Notes: a model not told the origin generated them from the sequence alone. A stretch of DNA of 64,000 nucleotides from Bradyrhizobium sp. CIAT3101 (GCF_029714945.1 NZ_CP121634.1:5167001-5231000); one strand, 5' to 3'; positions 47,495 to 55,503 are shown, counted from the first letter of the stretch. Program-made: numbers and translations.

Positions 47495-48520
47495 TCAAAA
47501 TCCGCCGGCCTTCTGGTCCGCACCGACCTCGGCGCCGGCTTGCGCACGGCGCGCATTGCTAACCAGTTGGCCCGGCCGGTCATCCCGGTTCGGCTTCGCC
47601 GTGGCGAGCCGCAGCACGGCTGCGTAGCCCGGCTGCACCTCCATCCGCTCGGCATGCCGGCTCTCGCTGAGCAGGCGATGCACCTTCGGCAGATTGTAGC
47701 AGGGCACGTAGAACAGCAGGTGATGCTCGAGGTGGTAGTTCACGTAATACGGCGCGATGAACAGGCGCTCGAGGACATTGGCATGCGTGGTGCGAGTGTT
47801 GCGCAAGGGATCGCTGCTGTCGGGCACGACGGCGTGCTCGGCGATGTTGCGGATGCGCGTGATGACCATCATCCAGGTCAGTAGCGGCACCAGCCAGAGC
47901 AGCGGATAGGCCCACCACACGCCGGCCGCAGCGAGGCTTGCGAACATCGCGGCATTGACGAGGCATTGCGGGCCGAGCTTCTCCCAGAAATGCCCGGCGC
48001 GCTGCCGCCACGGCCAGTCCTTCGGACCGAGCGCGTTGAGCAATTGCGCCTTGCGCTGCTGGTAGCCGGTCTGCCCGGTGATGTCGCGAATGAACTTGCG
48101 GCGATAGCTCAGCCTGGTGATCGGAAACGGCGCCGACAGCACCAGATCGGGATCATCCTCCTGCTGGGTGCGTGCATGATGCTGCAGGTGATAGCGCCGA
48201 TAACTGCGTGTCTCGGCAAAGAGCGGATAGGCGCAAAACCACTGGCTCAGCGCGAGATTGGTCTTCTCGTCCGCGGACAGGCAGCCATGCGCGCCGTCAT
48301 GCATCAGGATTGCGAGCCCGAGCTGACGCGAACCGATGATGGCGACGGCGAGAACGTAGGTGATCGGATTGGGCCACCAGGCGACCAGGGCGATTGCGCC
48401 AATGATCAGCGCCCAGGCATGCGCGATCATCGCGACGCCCTTCCAGGTCACGCGCCGGCGCACGTCGGCCAGTTGATCGTCGGTCAGGAAATCGCGGGCA
48501 CGCATGCGAAGCGCCGTCAT
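47495..48520 (-). CDS. Membrane fatty-acid desaturase
   Basis: A 341-residue di-iron desaturase with the three histidine boxes: HDGAH (residues 74-78), HLQHH (111-115) and HLEHH near residue 260. Hydrophobic helices flank them as in acyl-lipid or acyl-CoA desaturases. It lies three bases downstream of the TetR gene on the same strand. That makes regulation by that TetR protein, in the manner of DesT-type repressors of desaturases, likely. Whether it acts on phospholipid, CoA or carotenoid substrate is not decidable from sequence. Confidence 0.9.
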   Translation of the reverse strand: MTALRMRARDFLTDDQLADVRRRVTWKGVAMIAHAWALIIGAIALVAWWPNPITYVLAVAIIGSRQLGLAILMHDGAHGCLSADEKTNLALSQWFCAYPLFAETRSYRRYHLQHHARTQQEDDPDLVLSAPFPITRLSYRRKFIRDITGQTGYQQRKAQLLNALGPKDWPWRQRAGHFWEKLGPQCLVNAAMFASLAAAGVWWAYPLLWLVPLLTWMMVITRIRNIAEHAVVPDSSDPLRNTRTTHANVLERLFIAPYYVNYHLEHHLLFYVPCYNLPKVHRLLSESRHAERMEVQPGYAAVLRLATAKPNRDDRPGQLVSNARRAQAGAEVGADQKAGGF

Positions 48521-48523
48521 GAC

Positions 48524-49240
48524 CTACCCCTCCTCGTTCGAATTGCTTGATGCGCCGCGCTCGTCGACGAGACGCAGGCGCGCGGTGTCAGCGCTGGATT
48601 TGGCCTGCTCGCCGAGCACGCGCAGCATCTCTTCGCAGAGTGCCTCGGGCGAGCGGCCCATGGCGTAGCCTTCGAGAATGACGCCGATCGCGACCGCCCA
48701 GAACCGCCGCGAGCTTTCGTCGGGCGCGCGCAGCGAGCGCCAGCCATGACGCGCCACCTGCCCCGCGTAAGCGCGTGCGCCTTCGCTGTGCAGGCGTTCG
48801 ATGGTGCGCTCGACCAAAGGCGCCAGGTCCTGGCGCCGCCGCGTCAGGGTCAACGCTTCCGCGAAGAAGGCGATCGAATCGCTCGCCGTCACGGTCTCGG
48901 CCAGCGCGTAGGTGTACTCCCCGGGCGTGCGTGCCTTCAGGGCCGCCTGTTCGGTCGCGCGCGCCAGATACAGGAGATCGCGGCAGGCGCATTCGACGAA
49001 CAGCGCCTCCTTGGTGCGGAAGTAATAGGTGATCTGGCTCGGGAACGCGTCCGCCGCTGCCGCGATATCGGTGATTGCGGTGCCCGACAGCCCCCGCTCC
49101 CGGAACAACGGGCTTGCGGCGTCCAGCAGCAGCGACCGCATCTTGCGCCCGGCCGAGCGCGTCGCCCGCGCCGCATGCTTGGGGTCGCCAGCCGCCTCAA
49201 ATGGCTCTCCGAACGGCTCCTGGGCCGACTTTTCCACCAT
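48524..49240 (-). CDS. TetR-family regulator, probable repressor of the desaturase
   Basis: A 238-residue regulator with an N-terminal helix-turn-helix (ITDIAAAADAFPSQITYYFR) typical of TetR. The C-terminal effector domain is not recognisable. A ribosome site GGGAGAGGATCCG supports the ATG at 49240. A perfect 17-base palindrome lies 21 bases upstream. The gene shares a transcript with the desaturase, three bases apart. A fatty-acid-derived ligand is inferred from this pairing. Confidence 0.9.
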   Translation of the reverse strand: MVEKSAQEPFGEPFEAAGDPKHAARATRSAGRKMRSLLLDAASPLFRERGLSGTAITDIAAAADAFPSQITYYFRTKEALFVECACRDLLYLARATEQAALKARTPGEYTYALAETVTASDSIAFFAEALTLTRRRQDLAPLVERTIERLHSEGARAYAGQVARHGWRSLRAPDESSRRFWAVAIGVILEGYAMGRSPEALCEEMLRVLGEQAKSSADTARLRLVDERGASSNSNEEG

Positions 49241-49260
49241 CGGATCCTCTCCCTGATTTA

Positions 49261-49277
49261 TTTGTATGACATACAAA
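49261..49277. promoter_or_regulatory. Perfect TetR-type operator palindrome
   Basis: TTTGTATG-A-CATACAAA is a perfect inverted repeat with a single-base centre. It lies 21 to 37 bases upstream of the TetR start, in the position of an autoregulatory operator controlling the TetR-desaturase operon. Confidence 0.75.
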
Positions 49278-49585
49278 CAAAGAAATCAAGGCTGATGTGG
49301 TATAAGAAGACCGGTCCCTAACACTCCGCACCGGGACGCTCCGGGCCGAAAATGCGGTCGCCAACCTTGCCAAGCCGGCCAAAATCCGTATAAGGCGCGC
49401 ATCCGCAGACCCCGGCCGGGAGCTGAACGGACGGTCTCAGCAAATCATTCGTGATTTTGGTGTGGCAGGGCCAGTCGGCCCGTCGTCCCGTGTTTCCGCC
49501 TTCTGAGCTTAATCCCAGAGTCCTTTCCGAAGGTCTCTTAAGGGCTTGACGCCGGGCAATGCGCTAACACGAGGAAAGGACGACT
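49278..49585. other. Region between the TetR-desaturase operator and rpsF
   Basis: About 308 bases with no supported gene. It must hold the rpsF promoter and leader. GAGGAAAGGACGACT directly precedes the rpsF ATG as a strong ribosome site. A leader structure bound by the S6-S18 pair, known in other bacteria, would lie here, but I could not fold it. Confidence 0.45.
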
Positions 49586-50089
49586 ATGGCTCTCTATGAG
49601 CATGTTTTTCTCGCGCGCCAAGACGCGAGCACGCAGCAGGTCGAAGAGCTGACTGCGCAGATGACCGGTATCGTCGAGGGTCTCGGCGGCAAGGTCACCA
49701 AGACCGAGAATTGGGGCGTTCGCTCCCTCACCTACCGCATGAACAAGAACCGCAAGGCGCACTTCGTGCTGCTCAACATCGACGCGCCCTCCGCGGCGAT
49801 CGCCGAGATCGAGCGCCAGGAGCGCATCAGCGAAGACGTGATCCGCTATCTCAGCGTCCGCGTCGAAGAGCTCGAGGAAGGCCCGTCCGCGATGATGCGC
49901 AAGGCTGACCGCGATCGCGAGCGTGACGACCGTGGCGGCGGCTTCCGCGACCGTGAAGGCGGCGGCGGTTTCCGTGGCGACCGTGAAGGCGGTTTCCGTG
50001 GCGGCGATCGTGACGGTGGTGGCTTCCGCGGTGATCGCGGCCCGCGCCGTCCGCGCGACGAAGCTGAAACCACGACGGATGGGGAGTAA
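49586..50089 (+). CDS. rpsF: Ribosomal protein S6 with Arg-Gly-rich tail
   Basis: Ribosomal small-subunit protein S6, which pairs with S18 in the platform. The S6 core is residues 1-105 ([13 protein letters not shown] to [12 protein letters not shown]). A roughly 60-residue tail made of [10 protein letters not shown] and FRGDREGG units follows, RGG-box-like and absent from E. coli S6. rpsR starts five bases later. Confidence 0.96.
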   Translation: MALYEHVFLARQDASTQQVEELTAQMTGIVEGLGGKVTKTENWGVRSLTYRMNKNRKAHFVLLNIDAPSAAIAEIERQERISEDVIRYLSVRVEELEEGPSAMMRKADRDRERDDRGGGFRDREGGGGFRGDREGGFRGGDRDGGGFRGDRGPRRPRDEAETTTDGE

Positions 50090-50094
50090 GACCA

Positions 50095-50334
50095 ATGGCT
50101 GAAGCTGGTGCACGCCGTCCGTTTTTCCGTCGCCGCAAGAGCTGCCCGTTCACGGGCGCCAATGCTCCGAAGATCGACTACAAGGACTCCAAGCTGCTGA
50201 TGCGTTACGTCTCCGAGCGCGGCAAGATCGTGCCGAGCCGCATCACCGCCGTGTCCGCGAAGAAGCAGCGTGAGCTCGCCCGCGCCATCAAGCGCGCGCG
50301 GTTCCTGGGCCTGCTGCCCTACGTCATTCGCTAA
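50095..50334 (+). CDS. rpsR: Ribosomal protein S18
   Basis: A 79-residue S18. [20 protein letters not shown] and [20 protein letters not shown] are family hallmarks. It binds S6 on the ribosome, so the gene pair encodes a complex. A perfect hairpin and T-run follow the stop. Confidence 0.97.
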   Translation: MAEAGARRPFFRRRKSCPFTGANAPKIDYKDSKLLMRYVSERGKIVPSRITAVSAKKQRELARAIKRARFLGLLPYVIR

Positions 50335-50342
50335 GACGAATT

Positions 50343-50378
50343 CGACCGGCGGCGATCACGCCGCCGGTCGCGACTTTT
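50343..50378 (+). terminator. Terminator or attenuator after rpsR
   Basis: A perfect 12-base stem CGACCGGCGGCG and CGCCGCCGGTCG with loop ATCA, then CGAC and TTTTT. It lies between rpsR and the DUF2232-type gene, so it likely reduces read-through into the downstream part of the cluster. Confidence 0.8.
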
Positions 50379-50462
50379 TGAACTCATAAGGCTTCCGGGT
50401 CGTCCGGTCGCCGATGGTTGGGGCAAAGCGCCTCTAACCGCTCGAAGGGAGCGGGACAGCTG

Positions 50463-51431
50463 ATGATGGTATTTGGACTGATAGCCCTGATCGCCGGCGC
50501 TGCGTCGGCCCTGATGTTCGCCTCGATCGTGTCGGGCGCGCTGATCTCGCTCGTCCTGGTTTATCTCGCTCCGCTGCCGCTCATGCTCGCCGCAATCGCC
50601 TGGGGGCCGCTGTGCGGCGCCCTCGGCGGCCTCATCGCGACGCTCGTCATTGCCGGCGCGCTCAGCCCGCCCCTCGCCCTCGGTTACGGTCTCGCATTCG
50701 CGCTGCCGGCCTGGTGGCTTGGCCATCTCGCCATGCTGGGCAGGCCGATCGCCGGCGGCATCGCGGGCCAGGATGCGGCTTCGCCCCAGGTCGAATGGTA
50801 CCCGCTTGGGCGCATCCTGCTCTGGATTGCGGCGCTGGCGACGCTGCTGACCGCGGGATCGCTGTATTCGCTGGGAAGCGATGCCTCGGCCATCAGCGAT
50901 GCGATGCGCCGCGGCTTCGCCAAGATTCTTTCAATGGTGAGCGAGACGACCGTTACGGAGAGCGATCCGCGCGTCGGCCTGATGGTCGCGGTCATTCCGG
51001 TTCTGGTCGCGGCGTCGCAGATGGCGACGCTGACTTTGAACCTCTGGCTTGCCGCCAAGGTCGCGGCTGTTTCAGGTCGGCTGCATCGGCCGTGGCCGGA
51101 CCTCAGCAGCACGAGCTTGCCGCCAATGACGCTGGTGGCCCTCTGTGTCGCGCTCGCGTTCAGCTTCTCCGGCGGAATGACCGGCATTCTCGCCGTCGTC
51201 GTCACGACCGTCCTGATGATGGCCTATGCGCTGGTCGGCTTTGCCGTTCTGCACACCATCACGCGCGACCTCGCCAATCGCGGAATTTGGCTCGCCACCG
51301 CCTACGCCATCGTTTTCATGTTCAGCGTGAGCCTCATCCTGCTGACCGCCCTTGGGCTCGCGGACGCCGTGTTCGGCTTCCGCGAGCGCTTCCTGCGCAA
51401 CCGGCAACCGCCGCCATTGCCGACAACTTAA
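50463..51431 (+). CDS. DUF2232-type polytopic membrane protein
   Basis: A 322-residue membrane protein with about eight hydrophobic helices (for example [19 protein letters not shown] and [20 protein letters not shown]). Its position between rpsR and rplI matches the DUF2232 family of rhizobia. Function unknown. Start ATG at 50463, directly followed by a second ATG. The plus-strand rplI follows at 51479. Confidence 0.85.
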   Translation: MMVFGLIALIAGAASALMFASIVSGALISLVLVYLAPLPLMLAAIAWGPLCGALGGLIATLVIAGALSPPLALGYGLAFALPAWWLGHLAMLGRPIAGGIAGQDAASPQVEWYPLGRILLWIAALATLLTAGSLYSLGSDASAISDAMRRGFAKILSMVSETTVTESDPRVGLMVAVIPVLVAASQMATLTLNLWLAAKVAAVSGRLHRPWPDLSSTSLPPMTLVALCVALAFSFSGGMTGILAVVVTTVLMMAYALVGFAVLHTITRDLANRGIWLATAYAIVFMFSVSLILLTALGLADAVFGFRERFLRNRQPPPLPTT

Positions 51432-51478
51432 GTCCAACCCGAAAACTGAAAACCAGAGCACCTCAAAGGAGAACGAAT

Positions 51479-52084
51479 ATGGAAGTCATTTTGCTGGAAC
51501 GCGTGAGCAAGCTTGGCCAGATGGGCGAAGTCGTGAAGGTTCGCGACGGCTATGCCCGCAATTTCCTGCTCAAGCGCGGCAAGGCGCTGCGCGCCACCGC
51601 CGACAACCGCGCCAAGTACGACGGCATGAAGGCCGACCTCGAAGCCCGCAACCTTGCCTCGAAGGGCGAGGCGTCCAAGGTCGCCGAGAAGATCCAGGGC
51701 AAGAACATCATCGTGATCCGTCAGGCGTCCGAAGCCGGCCAGCTGTTCGGCTCGGTCACGGTGCGTGACGTCGTTACGGCGTTCGAGGCCGACGGCGTTG
51801 CCCTCGAGCGTCCCCAGGTGCAGCTCGACGCACCGATCAAGACCATCGGCAAGCACTCGATCACCGTCGCGGTTCATCCCGAGGTCGAGGTCGAGGTCAC
51901 CGTCACCGTCGCGCGCAGCCAGGATGAGGCCGAGCGCATCAACCGCGGCGAGGACATCTCCACCCGCAACGAGGACCGCGACGCGGCCGCCGAGGCGATT
52001 GCCGCCGCCGGCGAGTTCTTCGATCCGGAAGCCCAGCACGACGACGCCGAGCCGGCCCCGGCTGCGGAAGAGACCGAGAAGTAA
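51479..52084 (+). CDS. rplI: Ribosomal protein L9
   Basis: A 201-residue L9. The N-terminal rRNA-binding domain starts [20 protein letters not shown], with the [14 protein letters not shown] motif. A connecting helix and C-terminal domain follow. An acidic tail ([12 protein letters not shown]) of about 40 residues is an alphaproteobacterial extension. The AAAGGAGAACGAAT leader gives a strong ribosome site. Confidence 0.97.
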   Translation: MEVILLERVSKLGQMGEVVKVRDGYARNFLLKRGKALRATADNRAKYDGMKADLEARNLASKGEASKVAEKIQGKNIIVIRQASEAGQLFGSVTVRDVVTAFEADGVALERPQVQLDAPIKTIGKHSITVAVHPEVEVEVTVTVARSQDEAERINRGEDISTRNEDRDAAAEAIAAAGEFFDPEAQHDDAEPAPAAEETEK

Positions 52085-52121
52085 GCCTCGCGCTCGCGCA
52101 AGGCTACGAAGCAGGGCTACG

Positions 52122-52159
52122 AAGCCCGGCTGCCTCAGGCAGCCGGGCTTTTCGTTTTG
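52122..52159 (+). terminator. Strong terminator after rplI; its loop is the stop codon of the opposing gene
   Basis: A 13-base stem AAGCCCGGCTGCC (52122-52134) and GGCAGCCGGGCTT (52138-52150) with a three-base loop TCA, followed by TTCGTTTT. The loop is exactly the minus-strand stop codon of the thioesterase gene, so the right arm encodes its last residues (KSPAA). Confidence 0.85.
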
Positions 52160-52602
52160 GACGCGACGTCCTCGTTCAGCATCGCGATCGAGGCGAGTGC
52201 CGTTGCCGTGTGCTTCTCGACACCGTCGCTGACGCAGAACACGTCGGCCGCGACCACGGAGACCTGACGGCCCGGCTTGATCACCCTTGCACGGCAGATC
52301 AACTTGTCGCCGACCGCGGGCGACAACAGATTGAGCTTGTATTCCGCCGTCAGCGCCGACTGTCCGCGCGAGGTCGCCGCCGCAATGGTCGTGGCATTGT
52401 CGACCAGGAAGGCCGTGACACCGCCGTGGAAGAAGCCGTGCTGCTGCAACAGCTCCGGCCGACGCTCGACCGCAATCGTGCAATTGCCCCGCGACAAGTC
52501 CGACAGCTCGGCACCGACGAGGTTCATGAAGCCCTGCCGGCCGACATTGGCGTGGATGCGCTCGGCTACGGCCACGAACTCGGGATCGGCTTCGTTGCTC
52601 AT
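52135..52602 (-). CDS. PaaI-type hotdog thioesterase
   Basis: A 155-residue hotdog-fold thioesterase. The HGGVTAFLVDNATTIAAAT segment carries the HGG and acidic residues used by PaaI enzymes. The start MSNEADPEFV at 52602 overlaps the end of the upstream TetR gene by four bases (ATGA). Its last codons form the terminator hairpin shared with rplI. It probably hydrolyses acyl-CoA; the physiological acyl chain is unknown. Confidence 0.88.
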   Translation of the reverse strand: MSNEADPEFVAVAERIHANVGRQGFMNLVGAELSDLSRGNCTIAVERRPELLQQHGFFHGGVTAFLVDNATTIAAATSRGQSALTAEYKLNLLSPAVGDKLICRARVIKPGRQVSVVAADVFCVSDGVEKHTATALASIAMLNEDVASKTKSPAA

Positions 52603-53210
52603 GTCGCCACTCCTTGCTTGGTGTTGACGCGCCCGGGCGGCACCAGCGCGCGGATGGCGCAGGCGATCAGCGTGTCGGCCTCGCCGCGCGGATCGGCGCG
52701 ATCGCGCCCGGAGAGAAAGGCCCGGCAGAAGATCTGCGCGGGGCCGATCAGCTGACTGACGAACATCACGGATGTCATCGGCAGAAGCTCGCCGCTTGCG
52801 ACCAGCGGCGCGCGCCAGCGCTCGATGCCTTCGGCGAGCCGTGCATTCTGCGCGCGCTGGGCGTCGCGGATGTCCTCGCCCCATTCGCTGCGCGAGATCT
52901 CGAAAAGATAGCGCGCCTCGCGGCGGCTCAGCACGACCCAGTCGAGATGGGCGCGGATCAGGCGATCGATGCCCTGCTCCGCTTCGAGCGCCTGATCGAG
53001 CGCGGCGAGCATCGCGGCGTGATAGTGCCGCAGCACGTCCAGGAACAGCGCACCGGCAAGCTCCTTCTTGGAGCCGAACACATGAAAGAAGCTGCCATTG
53101 GAGGCACGGGCCTTGGCGCGGATCGCGGCCACCGTTGCGCCCTCGAAGCCCGACCGGTCGAACACCGCGAGCCCCGCAGCCAATAGATCGTCGCGAACGC
53201 CGGATGACAT
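52599..53210 (-). CDS. TetR-family regulator coupled to the thioesterase
   Basis: A 203-residue TetR regulator with the helix-turn-helix region ATVAAIRAKARASNGSFFHV near the N terminus. GGAGG lies directly before the ATG at 53210, and tandem operators abut that ribosome site. It overlaps the thioesterase gene by four bases, so the two are translationally coupled. Control of a lipid or CoA-related thioesterase is inferred. Confidence 0.9.
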   Translation of the reverse strand: MSSGVRDDLLAAGLAVFDRSGFEGATVAAIRAKARASNGSFFHVFGSKKELAGALFLDVLRHYHAAMLAALDQALEAEQGIDRLIRAHLDWVVLSRREARYLFEISRSEWGEDIRDAQRAQNARLAEGIERWRAPLVASGELLPMTSVMFVSQLIGPAQIFCRAFLSGRDRADPRGEADTLIACAIRALVPPGRVNTKQGVAT

Positions 53211-53220
53211 CGCCGCCTCC

Positions 53221-53248
53221 TAGAGTATTACTCTAGAGCGTAACTCTA
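53221..53248. promoter_or_regulatory. Tandem TetR-type operators
   Basis: AGAGT-ATT-ACTCT at 53222-53234 is a perfect dyad. AGAG-CGTAA-CTCT overlaps downstream, and the whole 28-base stretch is near-palindromic around CTCTAGAG. The site lies 11 bases before the TetR start, overlapping the expected leader. Confidence 0.7.
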
Positions 53249-53267
53249 ATGATGGTCAAGACGACGC

Positions 53268-53292
53268 GAAGGCCGCGCTGGGCGCGGCCTTC
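53268..53292. terminator. Hairpin after the CxxCH protein gene
   Basis: GAAGGCCGCGC (53268-53278) and GCGCGGCCTTC (53282-53292) form an 11-base stem with a TGG loop. It is 23 bases after the stop of the minus-strand CxxCH gene. There is no T-run on that strand, so termination is possible but not certain. Confidence 0.55.
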
Positions 53293-53314
53293 GTAGCTCG
53301 GCGGGATTGTCGGC

Positions 53315-54364
53315 TTAGCGCGAGATCGGCGGCGCCGGCGGACCGGAGGACTCGGCGGGCGCGGGCGACGCGGCCGCGGCGGGCGCAGACGGTGCCGGCT
53401 CTGACGGCTTGGCGGCCGGTTCGGCGCTGGGCGCGGGCTCGGCCGGTTTGGAGACGGCCGCTTCCGCCGGCTTGGGCGCGGCCGGTTCAGCCGGCTTGGC
53501 AGCCGCCGGCGGGGCCGGTGTGACCTGCGGCACCGGATCGGGGCGCAGAGCCGGCGTCTCGCTGCTGCTCGGCTCGACCTTGGCGCTTTCCGGCTTGGCC
53601 TCTGCAGGCTTCTCGGCCGGCTTGCCGCTGTCGGGCTTGGACTCGTCCCGACCAGAATCGACCTTGGCGCTCTCGCTCTTGGGTTCGGCCTTGGGTTCGG
53701 CTTTGGGCTCAGTCTTGGAATCGACCTTGGGCTCAACCTTCGGCGCGGCTGCGTCTTCCGTTTCCGGCTTGCCGCGCTTGCTCATCCGCTTGCCCTTGCG
53801 GCCTTCGGGCGGCTGTTCGGTGGCGGCCTCGGGCTTTGCGCCTTCCTTGACACCTTCCTTGGCGCCCTCTTCGCTCGGCCGCGCCGCGCGCTTCTGGCGG
53901 CCTTCAGGCGCCGGCCCAGCGGCACCCTCGCCCTCGGGCCTCGCGGCCTCCTGCGAGCGCTGGCGTCGGCCCTGGTGCTCAGGCGATTGCCCCGGAGCCG
54001 TATTGGCGTCCTTCTCCTTGGCGCCGTCCTTCTTCTCCTTGCCGTCCTTCCCGTCCTTGGCCTGATAGCGAGTATCGGTGGCACCATTGGAGATGAGGTA
54101 GGAGGCGAGCACGCCCGCCATGTCGGGGCTGGTGGTGTAGTGCTGCCGCAGGAAGCCCGGCAGCGAGCCCGGCGCGACCGTCTTCAACAGCCCTCGCGGG
54201 CTCTTATGGCAGGCGTTGCAGGTCTGCGCGAAAAGCTGGGATGGGGCCTTGCCGGCCTCGAGGTTCGTCGCCTGCGCCAGAACGGCATCGGAGGCGCCGA
54301 AGCCGATCAGAAACAGCACCGTGGCGAGGCTGAGCGCTCGGCTCGACATTCCCATCATCTCCAT
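53315..54364 (-). CDS. Secreted CxxCH (c-type haem) protein with a long low-complexity tail
   Basis: A 349-residue protein with a signal peptide (ALSLATVLFLIGFGASDAVL). A single CxxCH motif, CNACH, follows at residues 49-53, and a helical stretch with a possible Met ligand (SPDMAGVLASYL) follows about 30 residues on. The domain of about 70 residues fits a very small cytochrome-c-type fold. The remaining roughly 250 residues are Lys/Glu/Pro/Ala repeats such as KTEPKAEPKAEPKSESAK and KPAEPAAPKPAEAA, predicted disordered. The start at 54364 is the longest; the ATG at 54349 also has a ribosome site. Haem binding is inferred from the motif only. Confidence 0.75.
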   Translation of the reverse strand: MEMMGMSSRALSLATVLFLIGFGASDAVLAQATNLEAGKAPSQLFAQTCNACHKSPRGLLKTVAPGSLPGFLRQHYTTSPDMAGVLASYLISNGATDTRYQAKDGKDGKEKKDGAKEKDANTAPGQSPEHQGRRQRSQEAARPEGEGAAGPAPEGRQKRAARPSEEGAKEGVKEGAKPEAATEQPPEGRKGKRMSKRGKPETEDAAAPKVEPKVDSKTEPKAEPKAEPKSESAKVDSGRDESKPDSGKPAEKPAEAKPESAKVEPSSSETPALRPDPVPQVTPAPPAAAKPAEPAAPKPAEAAVSKPAEPAPSAEPAAKPSEPAPSAPAAAASPAPAESSGPPAPPISR

Positions 54365-54624
54365 TGAAATCCGACAGATACGGCCGGCATTCGGCGCGGC
54401 GGCGGGTCACCTTTTAGCCGATTGCGCTGCGAATGGAAGCGCACTCAACAAGCATGTGAACACGCGATTTTCGAATATCGGGTTTGAACACAACGCAATA
54501 GCCGGGCGGGAATAGGCTGCCTGGACGTCCATGCGAACGCATTGGAACCAACGTGTCGTCCAAGCATCGGTGTGACGGCCGGGTCGTCGCATCTTTTCGG
54601 GTTCGCTCGAAAGGTTGGTGCCCC

Positions 54625-55032
54625 ATGGACCGCTTGTTACGCAGGTTCTTGGCGAGGCCTCTATGAGCGGCGAGTTTGTCGTCGAGCGCGGCAACATAGC
54701 TGATGCTCTCGCGATCCTGCTCAATCAAGCCGACCTGTTGCCGCACTGGGCAAAGCCCTGGTGGCACGCTGAAGGCCTGGCGGGAAGGTTTCACGGCCCG
54801 GCGCGAGGAGGCCGTGCAGCTCTATGACGAGCGCTTCGCGCTGATGTGGGAGTTTTACCTCGCCGCCTGCGAGATGACGTTCCGGAAGCAGGGCATGATG
54901 TACTTCCAGCTTCAGCTCACCAAGCGTCAGGGCGTGGTCCCGATCACGCGCGACGATATCGCGCATGAGGAAGCCCAGCTGCGCGCCCGCGAAGGAGGCG
55001 CCAGGTCCAAGCTGAAGCTTGCTGGTGAATGA
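54625..55032 (+). pseudogene. Decayed cyclopropane-fatty-acyl-phospholipid synthase with internal deletions
   Basis: Three fragments in three frames follow the order of a CFA-synthase-like protein. The start MDRLLRRFLARPL (54625) comes first. Then SGEFVVERGNIADALAILLN and QADLLPHWAKPWW come from an N-terminal block (frame at 54663). Then TLKAWREGFTARREEAVQLY, DERFALMWEFYLAACEMTFR and QLTKRQGVVPITRD end it with the normal C terminus (LKLAGE, stop 55032). The central catalytic SAM-binding part, about 200 residues, is missing. Assignment of the C-terminal part is strong; the N-terminal fragments rest on family memory. Confidence 0.75.
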
Positions 55033-55035
55033 ATT

Positions 55036-55242
55036 CTAATGACACAGGGTCGAAATCGGAGGAATCCGGCAAGAAGTCGGTAACGCTAGCTGGGCGCGCA
55101 ATTCCGCGAGGGTTTCGGGCGCGACAGGCAGTCGCCGCTGCTCGGGCCGCGCGGCGTGCTCCATGGCCGCGATCAGCCCGGACAGCCAAAGCCGACTACC
55201 AGCCTCGCTTCGCCAAACCTGTAGCTGCCGTTCTGGCCGCAT
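55036..55242 (-). CDS. Possible small protein on the minus strand
   Basis: A 68-codon frame starting MRPERQLQVWRSEAGSRLWL with GAGG six bases before the ATG. The middle codons are GC-rich at third positions, which fits coding better than the opposite strand. No family recognised; it could be a further gene fragment next to the decayed CFA synthase. Confidence 0.3.
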   Translation of the reverse strand: MRPERQLQVWRSEAGSRLWLSGLIAAMEHAARPEQRRLPVAPETLAELRAQLALPTSCRIPPISTLCH

Positions 55243-55334
55243 GGCTTGCCTCGTCTCCCTATTGGCAGGTTATGGGAGACAATCCCCTACCCGCCAGTCC
55301 TGTTCCCGAGGTACCCCGAAAGAATCCGGAGAGA

Positions 55335-55350
55335 TGTGATCTGCTTCACA
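55335..55350. promoter_or_regulatory. Perfect TGTGA-N6-TCACA (CRP-like) site
   Basis: TGTGA-TCTGCT-TCACA matches the classic CRP/FNR-type half-site consensus exactly. Its centre (55342.5) is 41.5 bases before the ATG of the 39-residue membrane peptide. Confidence 0.6.
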
Positions 55351-55383
55351 TAAGTCTGTTTGGTCCTGGCCTAGATCGTCGCC

Positions 55384-55503
55384 ATGAGCAAAGAGACCCA
55401 AACCTCATTCGACGTGCAGGACGACCTCCGCACCGATTACGCCCTGATCGCCACCGGCGTCGGCGCGGCCCTGGTTGCGCTGGTCTACCTCCTGCTGGTC
55501 TGA
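55384..55503 (+). CDS. Small single-pass membrane peptide, 39 residues
   Basis: ATG at 55384 to TGA at 55503. The N-terminal half is polar (MSKETQTSFDVQDDLRTDYA) and the C-terminal half is one hydrophobic helix (LIATGVGAALVALVYLLLV). Short membrane peptides of this form often act as subunits or regulators of membrane complexes. The CRP-like site just upstream argues that it is transcribed. Nothing else in the sequence identifies it. Confidence 0.65.
   Translation: MSKETQTSFDVQDDLRTDYALIATGVGAALVALVYLLLV

Noticed and set aside
49546..49568. TTGACG as a -35 of the rpsF promoter
   Set aside because: No -10-like hexamer lies 16-18 bases downstream; the closest candidate is about eleven bases away.
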